A DNA stretch of 64,000 nt from Hyphomicrobiales bacterium (GCA_017305935.1 JAFKJU010000008.1:186001-250000); one strand, 5' to 3'. Shown: positions 47,327-57,419, counted from the first letter of the stretch. Program-made: numbers and translations. The notes: a model not told the origin generated them from the letters alone.

Positions 47327-49936
47327 TCAGCGCTCGATGATGTCGGCCTCGGTCGGCACGAGGATCTCGCGCTTGCCGGCATGGTTGGCCGGCCCGACCA
47401 GGCCTTCCTTTTCCATCCGCTCGATGATCGAGGCAGCGCGGTTATAGCCGATGCCCAGCCGCCGCTGGATGTAGGAGGTCGAAGCCTTTCCGTCGCGCAA
47501 CACCACCGCCACCGCCTGATCGTACGGATCGTCCGAATCGGACAGGGCAGACATGCCGCCCGCACCGCCGCCGGCTTCCTCGTCCTCATCTTCGGTAATC
47601 GCATCAAGATATTGGGGAGACCCTTGGGTTTTCAAGTGGGCGACGATATCCTCGACCTCGACATCCGAGACGAACGGCCCGTGGACGCGCTGGATACGGC
47701 CGCCGCCGGCCATGTAGAGCATGTCGCCCTGGCCGAGAAGCTGCTCTGCCCCCTGCTCGCCGAGGATGGTGCGGCTGTCGATCTTCGAGGTCACCTGGAA
47801 GGAGATGCGCGTCGGGAAGTTGGCCTTGATCGTACCGGTGATGACATCGACCGACGGACGCTGCGTCGCCATGATGACATGGATGCCGGCGGCGCGGGCC
47901 ATCTGGGCCAGCCGCTGCACGGCGCCTTCGATATCCTTGCCGGCCACCATCATCAGGTCGGCCATCTCGTCGATGATGACGACGATATAGGGCATCGGCG
48001 CCAGGTCGAATTCCTCGGTCTCGTAGATCGCCTCGCCGGTCATGCGGTCGAAGCCGGTCTGAACCGTGCGGCTGATCGCCTCGCCCTTGGCCAGCGCCTG
48101 CTCGACGCGGCTGTTGAAGCCGTCGATGTTGCGCACGCCGATCTTCGACATCTTCTTGTAGCGCTCTTCCATCTCGCGCACGGTCCATTTCAGCGCCACC
48201 ACCGCTTTCTTCGGATCGGTGACCACGGGCGAGAGCAGGTGCGGAATGCCGTCATAGACCGAGAGTTCGAGCATCTTGGGGTCGATCATGATCAGGCGGC
48301 ACTGTTCCGGCGTCATGCGATAGACCAATGACAGGATCATGGTGTTGATGGCGACGGACTTGCCCGAGCCGGTGGTGCCGGCGACCAGAAGGTGCGGCAT
48401 CTTGGCAAGATCTGCGATCACGGGCTCGCCGCCGATGGTCTTGCCGAGCGCCATGGCGAGCTTGGCCTTGGAGCCGGCGAAATCGCGGCTGGCGACCAGT
48501 TCGCGCAGATAGACCATCTCGCGGCTCTGGTTCGGCAGCTCGATGCCGATGGCGTTGCGGCCGGGCACGACGGCGACGCGGGCGGCGATCGCGCTCATCG
48601 AGCGGGCGATATCGTCGGCGAGACCGATGACGCGCGAGGATTTGATGCCCGGCGCCGGTTCCAGTTCATAGAGCGTCACCACCGGGCCGGGGCGCACATG
48701 AATGATTTCGCCCTTGACGCCGAAATCCTCCAGCACGCCTTCGAGCATGCGGGCATTCTGCTCCAGCGCGTCGGCGGACAGCGTCGTATCGCGCACCACG
48801 TTCTTCGGCTCGGCAAGATATTCCAGCGCCGGAAGCTGGAAGACGCCGGGAACCGCCGGATGGCGCGGGGCCGGATCATAGGCGCCGGGGCGGCTGGCGC
48901 GCGGCGCCTGCACACGGCCGCGACGGTCGCCGACATCGGCGCGCGGCGCGCTTCCGCGGCTGTCGTCAGGCAGGATATCGTCCGGCAAGACGTCGTCGTC
49001 ATCATCCTCGTCGTCGAGAGCCATGGAGGGCGGCACGACGGCGCGGCGAGCGGCGGGGCGCGTCTCCATGGTCGGTTCGCGGCGCTCGCCGCCCTGGCGG
49101 GCGCGGGCCGGTTCGTTCAGCGTGCCGAATTCGTCGTCGTTGAAATCGTAAGGCGCTTCGTAACGGTCGGCGCGAGCGGCCCGTCTGAGGCCGAAGACAC
49201 GGCGCACCCGCGCCTGCGTGGTGAACCAGATATGGGTGAGCGCCCCGAGCGGCAGCAAGTTCGTCAGGAAACTGCCGCCATCGTCCTCGTCGTCATATTC
49301 GTCGCGCACGGTCTGCGCCTTGCTCGGCGTGGCGACGGGCAGATCGTCCTCGTCGTCGATCTCGCGATGGCCGATGACGCCGGCGGCGAACAGCATCAGC
49401 CAGGCGGTGGGCACGGCGAAGACGGCGCCGAGCGTGGTGGCGAAGCTGCCGGTCGGATAAGCGCCGACGAACAGGGCGGGAAAACGCAGGATCATGTCGC
49501 CGATGACGCCGCCGATACCGTTGGGGATAGGCCATGTCGCCGGTGCGGGAAAGCAGCCCATGGCGGCGGCGCAGAGCATGGCGCCGCACAGCCACGCGGC
49601 AAGCCGCGCCGAAATGCGATCGATGCCGCGCCCGCTGACGAGCGCCAGCGACCAGGCGAGCACCGGCAGCAGCGACACGACGCCGGAGAGGCCGAAGAAC
49701 TGCATCAGAACATCGGCAAAGGCGGCGCCGCCGAAGCCGAGGATGTTGGTCGGCTCCTTGCCCGTCGCATAGGACAAGCTGGGATCGGCGACGTTCCAGG
49801 TCGCCAGCGCCGCCACCGCCAGCGCCAGCGCGAAGAAGATCGCAAACCCGCAAAGCGACATCACCTGGCGCAGCACGAAAGTCGAAAGCGTGAAACGATG
49901 GGGGCGACCGTCGATCGCCGAAGTGCTTCTGCCCAT
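47327..49936 (-). CDS. ftsK: DNA translocase FtsK
   Basis: 869 aa septal DNA pump that clears the chromosome and activates XerCD at dif. Four N-terminal membrane spans lie in about 25-190. A short linker has a strongly acidic run ([13 protein letters not shown]). The RecA-type motor has Walker [10 protein letters not shown] and Walker [13 protein letters not shown]. The C-terminal gamma winged helix ([20 protein letters not shown]) reads KOPS-type sites. Rhizobia often carry two ftsK-like genes, and this one has a complete gamma domain. lolA follows. Confidence 0.97.
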   Translation of the reverse strand: MGRSTSAIDGRPHRFTLSTFVLRQVMSLCGFAIFFALALAVAALATWNVADPSLSYATGKEPTNILGFGGAAFADVLMQFFGLSGVVSLLPVLAWSLALVSGRGIDRISARLAAWLCGAMLCAAAMGCFPAPATWPIPNGIGGVIGDMILRFPALFVGAYPTGSFATTLGAVFAVPTAWLMLFAAGVIGHREIDDEDDLPVATPSKAQTVRDEYDDEDDGGSFLTNLLPLGALTHIWFTTQARVRRVFGLRRAARADRYEAPYDFNDDEFGTLNEPARARQGGERREPTMETRPAARRAVVPPSMALDDEDDDDDVLPDDILPDDSRGSAPRADVGDRRGRVQAPRASRPGAYDPAPRHPAVPGVFQLPALEYLAEPKNVVRDTTLSADALEQNARMLEGVLEDFGVKGEIIHVRPGPVVTLYELEPAPGIKSSRVIGLADDIARSMSAIAARVAVVPGRNAIGIELPNQSREMVYLRELVASRDFAGSKAKLAMALGKTIGGEPVIADLAKMPHLLVAGTTGSGKSVAINTMILSLVYRMTPEQCRLIMIDPKMLELSVYDGIPHLLSPVVTDPKKAVVALKWTVREMEERYKKMSKIGVRNIDGFNSRVEQALAKGEAISRTVQTGFDRMTGEAIYETEEFDLAPMPYIVVIIDEMADLMMVAGKDIEGAVQRLAQMARAAGIHVIMATQRPSVDVITGTIKANFPTRISFQVTSKIDSRTILGEQGAEQLLGQGDMLYMAGGGRIQRVHGPFVSDVEVEDIVAHLKTQGSPQYLDAITEDEDEEAGGGAGGMSALSDSDDPYDQAVAVVLRDGKASTSYIQRRLGIGYNRAASIIERMEKEGLVGPANHAGKREILVPTEADIIER

Positions 49937-50102
49937 ATTTCCGGTCCGTCATCTCATTCGGTGGGACATGAATCGAACGGCCGTCCGCCGGCCGGATTCG
50001 CGTTATTCAAGCGTAAACTAAACCGAGAGAGTTAAAGCGGCATTAACCATGGAAGCGCATGCGGCATTTATTGTGGCTACCTTACGATCGACAGCAGGTG
50101 GT

Positions 50103-50138
50103 CAAAAAAAGAGGCCCGAACCGTAAGGTCCGGGCCAA
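50103..50138 (-). terminator. Terminator of glnK-amtB
   Basis: GGCCCGAACC (50113-50122) pairs with GGTCCGGGCC (50127-50136) around a 4-nt loop. Seven T follow on the minus strand. Confidence 0.9.
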
Positions 50139-50211
50139 GGGCGATCCGGGGAGGCCGGATCGCGACGGGCTGTTCGGCGGCGTTGTCCTGAACGCCGCAA
50201 ACCCTGAAGGG

Positions 50212-51573
50212 TCAGGCGTGATAGGCCGCTTCGCCATGCGAGGCGAGATCGAGCCCCTCGCGCTCGGCCTCGACCGGCACGCGCAGGCCGACGACGATAT
50301 CGGTGACCTTGTAGAGAATGATCGAGCCGATGCCGGTCCAGGCGATGGTGACGAGAACCGCCTTCACCTGGGTGACGAACTGTCCCGCCATGGTGACGCC
50401 CTCGACATAACCGACGCCGCCCAGCGAAGCGGACGCGAAGATGCCCGTTGCCAGCGCCCCGAACAGGCCGCCGATGCCGTGGACGCCGAAGACGTCGGCG
50501 GTGTCGTCATAGCCGAACTTGTTCTTGACCACCGAGACGAAGAAATAGCACAGCGGCGAGACCAGCACGCCCATGACGATGGCGCCCATCGGGCCGACCG
50601 TTCCGGCGGCCGGCGTGATGGCGACGAGGCCGGCGATCATGCCGGAGGCTGCGCCCAGCATCGAGGCCTTGCCGCGGGCGAAGGCTTCGACGGCGCACCA
50701 GGAAAGGATGGCGGCGGCGGTGGCGACGAAGGTGTTGACGGTGGCGAGCATCGCCCCGCCCGAGGCTTCGAGGTTGGAACCGGCATTGAAGCCGAACCAA
50801 CCGACCCACAGCATGGCCGCGCCGACATAGGTCAGCGTCATCGAGTGCGGCGCCATCATGTCCTTGCCGAAGCCGACGCGCTTGCCGACCATGATCGCCC
50901 CGATCAGGCCGGCGACGCCGGCATTGATGTGAACGACCGTGCCGCCGGCGAAATCGAGCGCGCCCCAGCCGAAGATCAGGCCGTTGGAGTCCCAGACCAT
51001 ATGGGCGATCGGGAAATAGACGAAGGTGACCCACAGCAGGCAGAACAGCACGGCCGCCGAGAAGCGGATCCGCTCCGCGAACGCGCCGATGATCAGGCAG
51101 GGCGTGATCGCGGCAAAGGTCATCTGGAACATCGCGAAGATATATTCGGGAATGACGACGCCCTTGGAGAAGGTGGCCGCCGTCGTGGTCGGGTCGACGC
51201 CGGCGAGGAAAATCTTGGCGAAGCCGCCGAAGAAGGCGTTGGTCGAGCCGCCGAAGGCGAAGGAATAGCCGTAGACAACCCAAGCGATCATCACGGCGGC
51301 GGCAATGACGGTGCATTGCATCAACACCGACAGCATGTTCTTGGCGCGCACCAGCCCGCCATAAAACAGGCCGAGGCCGGGAATGATCATGAACAGGACA
51401 AGGATCGTCGACAGGAACATGAAGGCAGTATCGCCCTTTTCGGGCACCGCAACGGCAGCGGCGGCTTCAGCGGCGGCGGGAGCCGCTTCCTGAGCGAAAG
51501 CAACAGCCGGCGCGATCAGGAGAGCGCTGGCGGCGACAAGGCCGGAGCGGGATGCGAACGTGCGAAATGACAT
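50212..51573 (-). CDS. amtB: Ammonium transporter
   Basis: 453 aa. A cleavable signal peptide (about 1-28, ending AFA-Q) is followed by 11 membrane spans. The twin pore histidines are in TVVHINAGVAG and GVHGIGGLFGAL, and DFAGGTVVH is the family signature. It conducts ammonium under nitrogen limitation and is blocked by unmodified GlnK, whose gene is 25 nt upstream. GGGAG precedes the ATG. Confidence 0.97.
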   Translation of the reverse strand: MSFRTFASRSGLVAASALLIAPAVAFAQEAAPAAAEAAAAVAVPEKGDTAFMFLSTILVLFMIIPGLGLFYGGLVRAKNMLSVLMQCTVIAAAVMIAWVVYGYSFAFGGSTNAFFGGFAKIFLAGVDPTTTAATFSKGVVIPEYIFAMFQMTFAAITPCLIIGAFAERIRFSAAVLFCLLWVTFVYFPIAHMVWDSNGLIFGWGALDFAGGTVVHINAGVAGLIGAIMVGKRVGFGKDMMAPHSMTLTYVGAAMLWVGWFGFNAGSNLEASGGAMLATVNTFVATAAAILSWCAVEAFARGKASMLGAASGMIAGLVAITPAAGTVGPMGAIVMGVLVSPLCYFFVSVVKNKFGYDDTADVFGVHGIGGLFGALATGIFASASLGGVGYVEGVTMAGQFVTQVKAVLVTIAWTGIGSIILYKVTDIVVGLRVPVEAEREGLDLASHGEAAYHA

Positions 51574-51598
51574 GAAAAAGAACTCCCTTGTCGGCGAC

Positions 51599-51937
51599 TT
51601 ACAGCGCTTCGGAATCGGTTTCGCCGGTGCGGATGCGCACCGCATGGTCGATGGAATAGACGAAGATCTTGCCGTCGCCGATCTGGCCGGTCTTGGCCGC
51701 AGTGGCGATGGCGTCCACGGCCCGCTCGGCCATGTCGGAGGCCACCGCGATCTCGATCTTCAGCTTGGGCAGGAAGCTGACGGCATATTCCGTTCCGCGA
51801 TAGATTTCGGTGTGCCCCTTCTGCCGCCCGTACCCCTTGACCTCGGTGACGGTCAGGCCCTGGATGCCGAGCCCGGTGAGGGCTTCGCGCACCTCGTCCA
51901 GCTTGAACGGCTTGATGATGGCCATCACAATTTTCAT
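51599..51937 (-). CDS. glnK: Nitrogen regulatory protein PII (GlnK type)
   Basis: 112 aa. It starts MKIVMAIIKPFKLDEVREAL. The T-loop contains the uridylylated tyrosine in EIYRGTEYAVSF. The B-loop is KTGQIGDGKIFV. Linkage to amtB marks it as GlnK rather than GlnB. It senses ATP/ADP and 2-oxoglutarate and gates AmtB. Confidence 0.97.
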   Translation of the reverse strand: MKIVMAIIKPFKLDEVREALTGLGIQGLTVTEVKGYGRQKGHTEIYRGTEYAVSFLPKLKIEIAVASDMAERAVDAIATAAKTGQIGDGKIFVYSIDHAVRIRTGETDSEAL

Positions 51938-52023
51938 CTGTACCCCATCCTCTCTTGCCTCGGCGCTTTGCCGATGTTCGTGCCGCGGGCGCTGGAGCGC
52001 CTGCCGCGACTGGCCTTCATCAT

Positions 52024-52038
52024 ACAAAGGGCGTGCCA
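52024..52038 (-). promoter_or_regulatory. Sigma-54 promoter of glnK-amtB
   Basis: On the minus strand TGGCAC, 5 nt, TTGT, one base off the consensus TGGCAC-N5-TTGC. Its distance of about 87-100 nt from the glnK ATG and the target gene agree with NtrC/RpoN control. Clear NtrC sites further upstream were not found. Confidence 0.6.
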
Positions 52039-52158
52039 GTTTCGAGGATGGTGATTAAACTGCTGTATTTTCAGGGAAAAAATTCGATGTGCCCAGAAAG
52101 CGGCATTTCGCAACCGCACAAAAGCATAAAATTTGAGCAGGAATTACATCTTGCTCAT

Positions 52159-53046
52159 TTATTGCCCATCTGCCCTTTTGCGAATCAGGCCCTCCTGCGC
52201 CACCGAGGCGACCAGCCGGCCGGAACGGGAAAACAGGCTGCCGCGCGTCATGCCGCGCGCGCCCGATGCGCTGGGGCTATCCTGGCTGTAGAGCAGCCAG
52301 TCGTCGAGATCGACGGGGCGGTGGAACCACATGGCATGGTCGAGGCTCGCCACCTGCACGGTCGGATCGAAGATCGAGGTGCCGTGGGCATAGAGCGCCG
52401 TATCGATCAGCGTCAGGTCCGAGAGATAGGCGAGGATAGCGGTGCGCGTGCGGCGGTCGTCCGGGGCCGAGCCGTTGGTGCGCACCCAGACATCCTGGCG
52501 CGGCGGCAGCTTTTCCGAGGAGATGTAATGGGTGAAGGCGGTCGGGCGGATCTCGATGGCCCGCTCGCGCTCCCAGTAGCGCCGCACCGGCTCAGGCGCA
52601 TGCGCCAGGAACTCGGCCCGGAGCCGCTGCTCGTCGGGCAGATCCTCGGGGAACGGCACCTGCGGCATGTCGATCTGGTGGTCGAAGCCGGGCTCGTCCT
52701 TCTGGAAGGAGGCCGACATCGAGAAGATCGGCTTGCCGTGCTGCACCGCCACCACCCAGCGCGTCGCAAAGCTCGCGCCGTCGCGGATGCGATCGACCTG
52801 GTAGACGATCGGCACGCTGGGATCGCCGGCCCGCATGAAATAGGCATGCAGGGAATGCACGAAGCGGTCCTCTTCCACCGTGCGCTGCGCCGCCACCAGC
52901 GCCTGGGCGATGACCTGGCCGCCGAACACCCGCTGCCAGCCGGTCTGCGGGCTGAGGCCGCGATACAGGTTTTCCTCGATCGGCTCGATATCGAGGATGG
53001 CGATCAGCTTCTCCATGGCGGAAGAGGTGCGGGCGCTTTGCGACAT
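52159..53046 (-). CDS. tesB: Acyl-CoA thioesterase II
   Basis: 295 aa double-hotdog enzyme hydrolysing medium- and long-chain acyl-CoA. N-terminal hotdog: VFGGQVIAQALVAAQRT and LHAYFMRAGDPSVPIVYQVD. C-terminal hotdog: the catalytic Asp in SLDHAMWFHRP and the Gln in VASVAQEGLIR. The start at 53046 (MSQSARTSSAMEKL) is divergent from the UbiH-like gene. Confidence 0.95.
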   Translation of the reverse strand: MSQSARTSSAMEKLIAILDIEPIEENLYRGLSPQTGWQRVFGGQVIAQALVAAQRTVEEDRFVHSLHAYFMRAGDPSVPIVYQVDRIRDGASFATRWVVAVQHGKPIFSMSASFQKDEPGFDHQIDMPQVPFPEDLPDEQRLRAEFLAHAPEPVRRYWERERAIEIRPTAFTHYISSEKLPPRQDVWVRTNGSAPDDRRTRTAILAYLSDLTLIDTALYAHGTSIFDPTVQVASLDHAMWFHRPVDLDDWLLYSQDSPSASGARGMTRGSLFSRSGRLVASVAQEGLIRKRADGQ

Positions 53047-53160
53047 TTTGGTCAAACTCCGGCAGTATAAGTCTCTGACTTTTGGTCTATAAAGCAGGAT
53101 ACGTAAAGGTGCGCCGCTTTTGCACGCGCCGAACAGGATCGAAGAGCGGAGATGCAAGCG

Positions 53161-54375
53161 ATGATCGACATGCTGGTGGTGGGTGGCGGATATGTCGGCC
53201 TTTCGCTGGGGCTCGCCGTCAAGCATGCGGCCCCGCATCTGAATGTCGAAATCGTCGAGGCGGCGCCCGCTGAGGTCTGGAAGAAGGACCAACGCGCCTC
53301 GGCCGTCATCGCCGCGGCGACGCAGATGCTGACCGTGCTCGGCGTCTGGGACGAGATTTTGCCGCAGGCGCAGCCGATCACCCGCATGATCGTCACCGAT
53401 TCGCGCACCGCCGATCCGGTACGCCCGGTCTTCCTCACCTTCGACGGCGATGTCGCCGAGGACCAGCCTTTCGCCCATATGGTGCCGAACGTCGCCCTCG
53501 TCGCAGCGCTACGCGCGGCTTGCGAAAAACTCGGCGTCACCATCCGCCACGGGCTGACGGCGACCGGTTTCACCGCCGGCGACAATGCCGTCAGCGTCGA
53601 TCTCTCGGACGGCAAGACGGTCGAGGCGCGCCTGCTCGTCGCCTGCGACGGCGTGCGCTCCAAGCTGCGCGACATGGCCGGCATCAAGACCGTGTCCTGG
53701 GATTACGGCCAGTCCGGCATCGTCACCACGGTCAAGCACGAACGCCCGCACGAGGGCTGTGCCGAAGAGCATTTCCTGCCCGCCGGTCCCTTCGCCATCC
53801 TGCCGCTCACCGACAACCGCTCGTCGCTGGTCTGGACCGAACGCACCGCCGATGCCGAACGGTTGCTCCGCGCCGACGATCTCGTGTTCGAGGAGGAACT
53901 GGAGCGCCGCTTCGGCCACAAGCTCGGCCGTCTCAGCGTGGTCGGCGACCGCAAGGCCTTTCCGCTGGGGCTGACGCTGGCGCGCGATTTCGTCGCGCCC
54001 CGCTTTGCGCTCGCCGGCGACGCTGCCCACGGCATCCACCCGATCTCGGGCCAGGGCCTCAATCTCGGCTTCAAGGATGTGGCAGCACTTGCCGAAACCG
54101 TCGTCGAGGCCGACCGCCTCGGCCTCGATATCGGCGCGCTGACCGTGCTGGAGCGCTACCAGACCTGGCGGCGCTTCGACACGTTTCGCATGGGGGTGAC
54201 GACCGATGTGTTGAATCGGCTGTTTTCCAACGATATCGGCCCGTTGCGCGTCTTGCGCGACGTCGGCCTCGGGCTGGTCGAGCGCATGCCGAAGATGAAA
54301 TCCTATTTCATCGGCGAGGCCGCCGGCCTCGCCGCCAACGACAATCCCCGCCTGCTGGCCGGGGAGCCCATTTAA
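53161..54375 (+). CDS. UbiH/UbiF/COQ6 family FAD-dependent hydroxylase
   Basis: 404 aa flavoprotein monooxygenase that probably hydroxylates the ubiquinone precursor ring. FAD site VVGGGYVGLSLGLA, DG motif ACDGVRSKLRD, and the UbiH-family signature LAGDAAHGIHPISGQGLNLG with FKDVAAL. Which ring position it modifies cannot be read, since alphaproteobacterial hydroxylases vary. ATG 53161 is preferred over 53152 because GGAG is nine nt upstream. Confidence 0.93.
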   Translation: MIDMLVVGGGYVGLSLGLAVKHAAPHLNVEIVEAAPAEVWKKDQRASAVIAAATQMLTVLGVWDEILPQAQPITRMIVTDSRTADPVRPVFLTFDGDVAEDQPFAHMVPNVALVAALRAACEKLGVTIRHGLTATGFTAGDNAVSVDLSDGKTVEARLLVACDGVRSKLRDMAGIKTVSWDYGQSGIVTTVKHERPHEGCAEEHFLPAGPFAILPLTDNRSSLVWTERTADAERLLRADDLVFEEELERRFGHKLGRLSVVGDRKAFPLGLTLARDFVAPRFALAGDAAHGIHPISGQGLNLGFKDVAALAETVVEADRLGLDIGALTVLERYQTWRRFDTFRMGVTTDVLNRLFSNDIGPLRVLRDVGLGLVERMPKMKSYFIGEAAGLAANDNPRLLAGEPI

Positions 54376-54381
54376 GCGGGC

Positions 54382-54570
54382 CTAATCTTCCAGCTTGCGC
54401 GCTTCCGACATCAGCATGATCGGAATGCCGTCGCGGATCGGATAGGCGAGTTTTCCGCGCTCGGAGACGAGTTCGTTGCGCTCGCGGTCCAGCGACAGGC
54501 GGCCCTTGGTCAGCGGGCAGACCAGGAGGTCGAGCAGCTTCGGATCGACGCGGGCGATGTTCTCGTCCAT
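54382..54570 (-). CDS. Trm112-family small protein
   Basis: 62 aa with the Trm112/YcaR pattern [14 protein letters not shown], then [20 protein letters not shown]. Only one of the zinc cysteines of eukaryotic Trm112 is present, normal in bacteria. Function in bacteria is unclear. Its ATG overlaps the LON-domain stop (TGATG), and that gene pair is common in rhizobia. It converges with the UbiH-like gene. Confidence 0.9.
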   Translation of the reverse strand: MDENIARVDPKLLDLLVCPLTKGRLSLDRERNELVSERGKLAYPIRDGIPIMLMSEARKLED

Positions 54571-55223
54571 CACTGCAGGACCGTATCCGAGCCGTCGCCG
54601 GCAATGGCGAATTCGGTGATGGCGATCAGGGTTTCGGCCCGTGTCTTCAGGTCGGGGGCTTCCAGCAGCGCCTGCTTTTCCGCCGGCCCGAAGGGCGACA
54701 TCATCGACACGGAATTGACCAGCGTCCGGTTGCTGGCGCGCTCGACGCTGTCCCAGTCGGCTTCGAGATTGTTGGCGTCGAGATAGGCACGGAAGGCGGC
54801 CAGCAAGGCCTGCCGGTCGATTGCCTCGTCGTCGTCATCGGCGGTGAGATCGGTGAGGAAGGGGGCGATGCGGAAGCTGCGATAGGGCTTGCCGCTCTGG
54901 ATCTCCTCCACCAGCCGGTAGCGGCAGATGCCGGTGAGCGAGGTGACGTAGCGCCCGTCGCCGGTCTCGGCAATCGAGGTGATGCGCCCGAGGCAGCCGA
55001 CCGGGCACAATTCGGCATGCACCTGCTCGGAATAGGAGGGCTGGACCATGCCGATGATGCGCTGATGCGCCAGCGCGTCGTCGAACATCATCAGGTAGCG
55101 CGGTTCGAAAACATTCAGCGGCAATTGCCCGGAGGGCAGGAGCAGCGCCCCCGATAACGGAAAGATCGGAATCGTCTCCGGAATATCTTCCGCTTTCAGA
55201 TATCTGGCGTTTCCCGCTTGCAT
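54570..55223 (-). CDS. LON peptidase substrate-binding domain protein
   Basis: 217 aa consisting of the N-terminal LON domain without ATPase or protease parts: [29 protein letters not shown] at the start (given as family block), [17 protein letters not shown] and [10 protein letters not shown]. Such proteins are widespread in alphaproteobacteria, and their role is unknown. It is followed by the Trm112-like gene and lies downstream of the thioredoxin gene on the same strand. Confidence 0.9.
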   Translation of the reverse strand: MQAGNARYLKAEDIPETIPIFPLSGALLLPSGQLPLNVFEPRYLMMFDDALAHQRIIGMVQPSYSEQVHAELCPVGCLGRITSIAETGDGRYVTSLTGICRYRLVEEIQSGKPYRSFRIAPFLTDLTADDDDEAIDRQALLAAFRAYLDANNLEADWDSVERASNRTLVNSVSMMSPFGPAEKQALLEAPDLKTRAETLIAITEFAIAGDGSDTVLQ

Positions 55224-55333
55224 CGTCCTGTCCCGTCCTCAAGCATTCCCCGGCCCGGGATTAGGGCCGGCTTTCGGATTATGTGGGGCGGCCCGGAAAA
55301 AACACAAGCCTCATTCAGGGCGATGATCCCGGA

Positions 55334-56293
55334 TCAGGAAAACAGGATGGAGGACAGCTTGCGCCGCGCCGCAATCGTCGCCGGATCCTTGAAACCCCAG
55401 ACGTCGAAGAATTGCAGCAGCTGGCGGCGGGCGCCGTCGTCGTCGAAGGCGCGGTCGCGCTTCATGACGTACAGCAGGTGATCGGCCGCCTCGTCGCGCC
55501 TTCCCTCGACATTGCGGATCTTGGCGAGCTTGATGCGCGCCTCGTGGTGATCGGGGTTGAGCGCCAGCTCATGCTCCAGCGCCACGGGGTCGCCGAGCTT
55601 GCGGGCTTCCTCGATCTGTTCGAGCTTCTTGATGACGGGCTGAAGTGCGGCATCGGCCAGCAGCGTCTCCGGAAGCGTGGCCAGGAATTCGCGCACCCGC
55701 TCCGGCTGCTCGCCAGCCATCAGGCATTCGGCAATGCCGGCGACAGCCCTGGCGTTTTCGGGGTCGGCCTGCAGGATGGCGCTGTAGAGCTCGCCGGCGG
55801 CATCGATATCGCCTTGCGCGAAGGCGGCATCGGCTTCTTCGAGGATCGCGGCGATCTGCACGGCCGGATCGTCGGCGGCGGGGCCGGCGATGCGGTCGAT
55901 GAATTGGCGGATCTGGGTCTCCGGCACTGCGCCCATGAAACCATCGGCGGGACGGCCGTTGACGAAGGCGATGACGGCAGGAATTGACTGGATGCCGAGT
56001 TGGCCGGGAATGGCCGGATGGTCGTCGATGTTGAGCTTGACCAGCTTGACGCGCCCGCCCGCCTCGTTGACCACCTTCTCGATGACGGGGGTCAACTGCT
56101 TGCAAGGCCCACACCAGGGCGCCCAGAAATCGACCAGCACCGGCTGGTGGCGCGATTCCTCCAGCACGTCCTTCGTGAACTGCGCCGTGGTCGTGTCCTT
56201 GATGTGGCCGCCCGCCGCGCCTGCGCCTGTTGTCACCGAGGCGCTCATCTGGTTGCCGAAGGAACCGCTATAGGAATCGTTCATGCCGCTCAT
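55334..56293 (-). CDS. YbbN/CnoX-type thioredoxin with TPR domain
   Basis: 319 aa. Thioredoxin domain about 30-135 with active site WAPWCGPCKQ, then tandem TPR-like repeats (EADAAFAQGDIDAAGELYSA, ALNPDHHEARIKLAKIRN). E. coli CnoX (YbbN) has SQHC and acts as a holdase that hands clients to GroEL and DnaK. The redox-active CGPC seen here is typical of alphaproteobacterial forms and adds disulfide activity. GGGAG precedes the ATG. A LON-domain gene follows. Confidence 0.94.
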   Translation of the reverse strand: MSGMNDSYSGSFGNQMSASVTTGAGAAGGHIKDTTTAQFTKDVLEESRHQPVLVDFWAPWCGPCKQLTPVIEKVVNEAGGRVKLVKLNIDDHPAIPGQLGIQSIPAVIAFVNGRPADGFMGAVPETQIRQFIDRIAGPAADDPAVQIAAILEEADAAFAQGDIDAAGELYSAILQADPENARAVAGIAECLMAGEQPERVREFLATLPETLLADAALQPVIKKLEQIEEARKLGDPVALEHELALNPDHHEARIKLAKIRNVEGRRDEAADHLLYVMKRDRAFDDDGARRQLLQFFDVWGFKDPATIAARRKLSSILFS

Positions 56294-56342
56294 CGAAATC
56301 TCCCGCCGGGCCGCCGCATATCTGCGTTTGCGCTTTTGTTCC

Positions 56343-56387
56343 GCATGCCGTTATCGCAAAATCGCTACAGACGTTTGCGCGGCATGC
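56343..56387 (-). repeat. Palindromic repeat copy R7 (reverse orientation)
   Basis: 45 nt. On the minus strand outer arms GCATGCCG and CGGCATGC, core AAACGTCTGTAGCGATTTTGCG. It lies between the ProXp-like gene and the thioredoxin gene. Confidence 0.75.
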
Positions 56388-56400
56388 TGTAAATCGTATG

Positions 56401-56904
56401 TCAGGCCGTGACTTTCAAGACAAGCGGCCGATGGCCGGTCGCTTCCATGAAACGGATCAGATCGTCGCGACCGATGGAGGTGGTGGCGTCGTTGCTGAGC
56501 GGGTGGCAATTGATGATGTCCGCCTGCATCAGGTCCGCATCCAGCACGAAGGTGACGTTGTTGCCGGTATCGTTGATCGCGCCGAAAGCGGTGACCGAGC
56601 CCGGCGCCACGCCTAGGAATTCCATCAGCTTTTCCGGCTTGCCGAACGACACCTTGCTTGCCGCGCCGATCATGTGATGCACCGTCTTCAGGTCGACCGA
56701 GGCATTCTCCTCGACCGTCAGCAGGAAGAAATTGTCCTTCTTGTCCTTCACGAACAGGTTTTTCGTATGGCCGCCGGGAATTTCATCGCGCAGCGACACC
56801 GATTCGGCAACGGTGAACACCGGCGGATGATCCTTGGTCTTATGGGCGATGCCGAGGCTGTCGAGAAAGGCAAACAGGTCTTCGCGCGTCTTCGGTGCAG
56901 TCAT
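56401..56904 (-). CDS. ProXp/YbaK-like aminoacyl-tRNA deacylase domain protein
   Basis: 167 aa, stand-alone homologue of the prolyl-tRNA synthetase editing domain (PrdX/ProXp-ala group). The conserved lysine lies in GGHTKNLFVKDKK, and GSVTAFGAINDTGNNVTFVLD forms the second block. It probably clears mischarged Ala-tRNA(Pro). The ATG 56904 is followed at once by the domain. Confidence 0.92.
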   Translation of the reverse strand: MTAPKTREDLFAFLDSLGIAHKTKDHPPVFTVAESVSLRDEIPGGHTKNLFVKDKKDNFFLLTVEENASVDLKTVHHMIGAASKVSFGKPEKLMEFLGVAPGSVTAFGAINDTGNNVTFVLDADLMQADIINCHPLSNDATTSIGRDDLIRFMEATGHRPLVLKVTA

Positions 56905-57125
56905 GATCGGCTCTGGTCGTAGGGCCGCCCGGCATACATCTTCCTGGTGCGGAAGGCGCCGGAAACGGACGTTGAAGGGGCAGCAGCGGATCCCGCGCCG
57001 CCCGTCCTTGATAGGGCGCGCGCGAGGTTTTGGCAAGAACGCGGAAATTTTCGCTTTGTTTTCAAACCGATGGTTTTGCGAAACCGAAAAATGCCGATTT
57101 TTCCCGCCCCGTCGTCATTTCCCTG
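56905..57125. other. Intergenic region before the tRNA-Gly pair
   Basis: 221 nt without a gene (316 nt if the following tRNA leader is counted). It includes an A/T-rich segment near 57045-57100 with a small hairpin GGTTT-TGCG-AAACC. No further signal is recognised before the tRNA promoter at 57126. Confidence 0.45.
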
Positions 57126-57154
57126 TTGCATTCGCTCCGGAGTTGGGTCATATA
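57126..57154 (+). promoter_or_regulatory. Promoter of first tRNA-Gly
   Basis: TTGCAT, 17 nt, CATATA, then TAGCCCCC. The same unit recurs at 57420-57448 before the second copy. Confidence 0.6.
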
Positions 57155-57220
57155 GCCCCCGTCGCCGCAAGCGGGGACGCCGCCACGATCCATCGACTAC
57201 CCCGGATCGAGGTTTGATGA

Positions 57221-57295
57221 GCGGGTGTAGCTCAGGGGTAGAGCACAACCTTGCCAAGGTTGGGGTCGAGGGTTCGAATCCCTTCGCCCGCTCCA
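57221..57295 (+). tRNA. tRNA-Gly (anticodon GCC), copy 1
   Basis: 75 nt with encoded CCA. Acceptor GCGGGTG pairs with CGCCCGC, the anticodon loop CTTGCCAAG carries GCC, and the T arm is GAGGGTTCGAATCCC. It is identical to copy 2. Confidence 0.97.
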
Positions 57296-57419
57296 GTTTT
57301 CCAGATCATGACATTGCAGACAAAACGCGAGCGGCTTCTGCAGGCCGTCCAGCATGTTACCCGGCCCAGCCGCGTCCCGCATCTTCATGGAATCGTCGTT
57401 TTTATTGGCGAAAATCCTC

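Noticed and set aside
48392-50035. Long plus-strand open frame opposite ftsK
   Set aside because: Low-complexity Arg/His/Asp composition and no ribosome site. It is the shadow of a clear ftsK.
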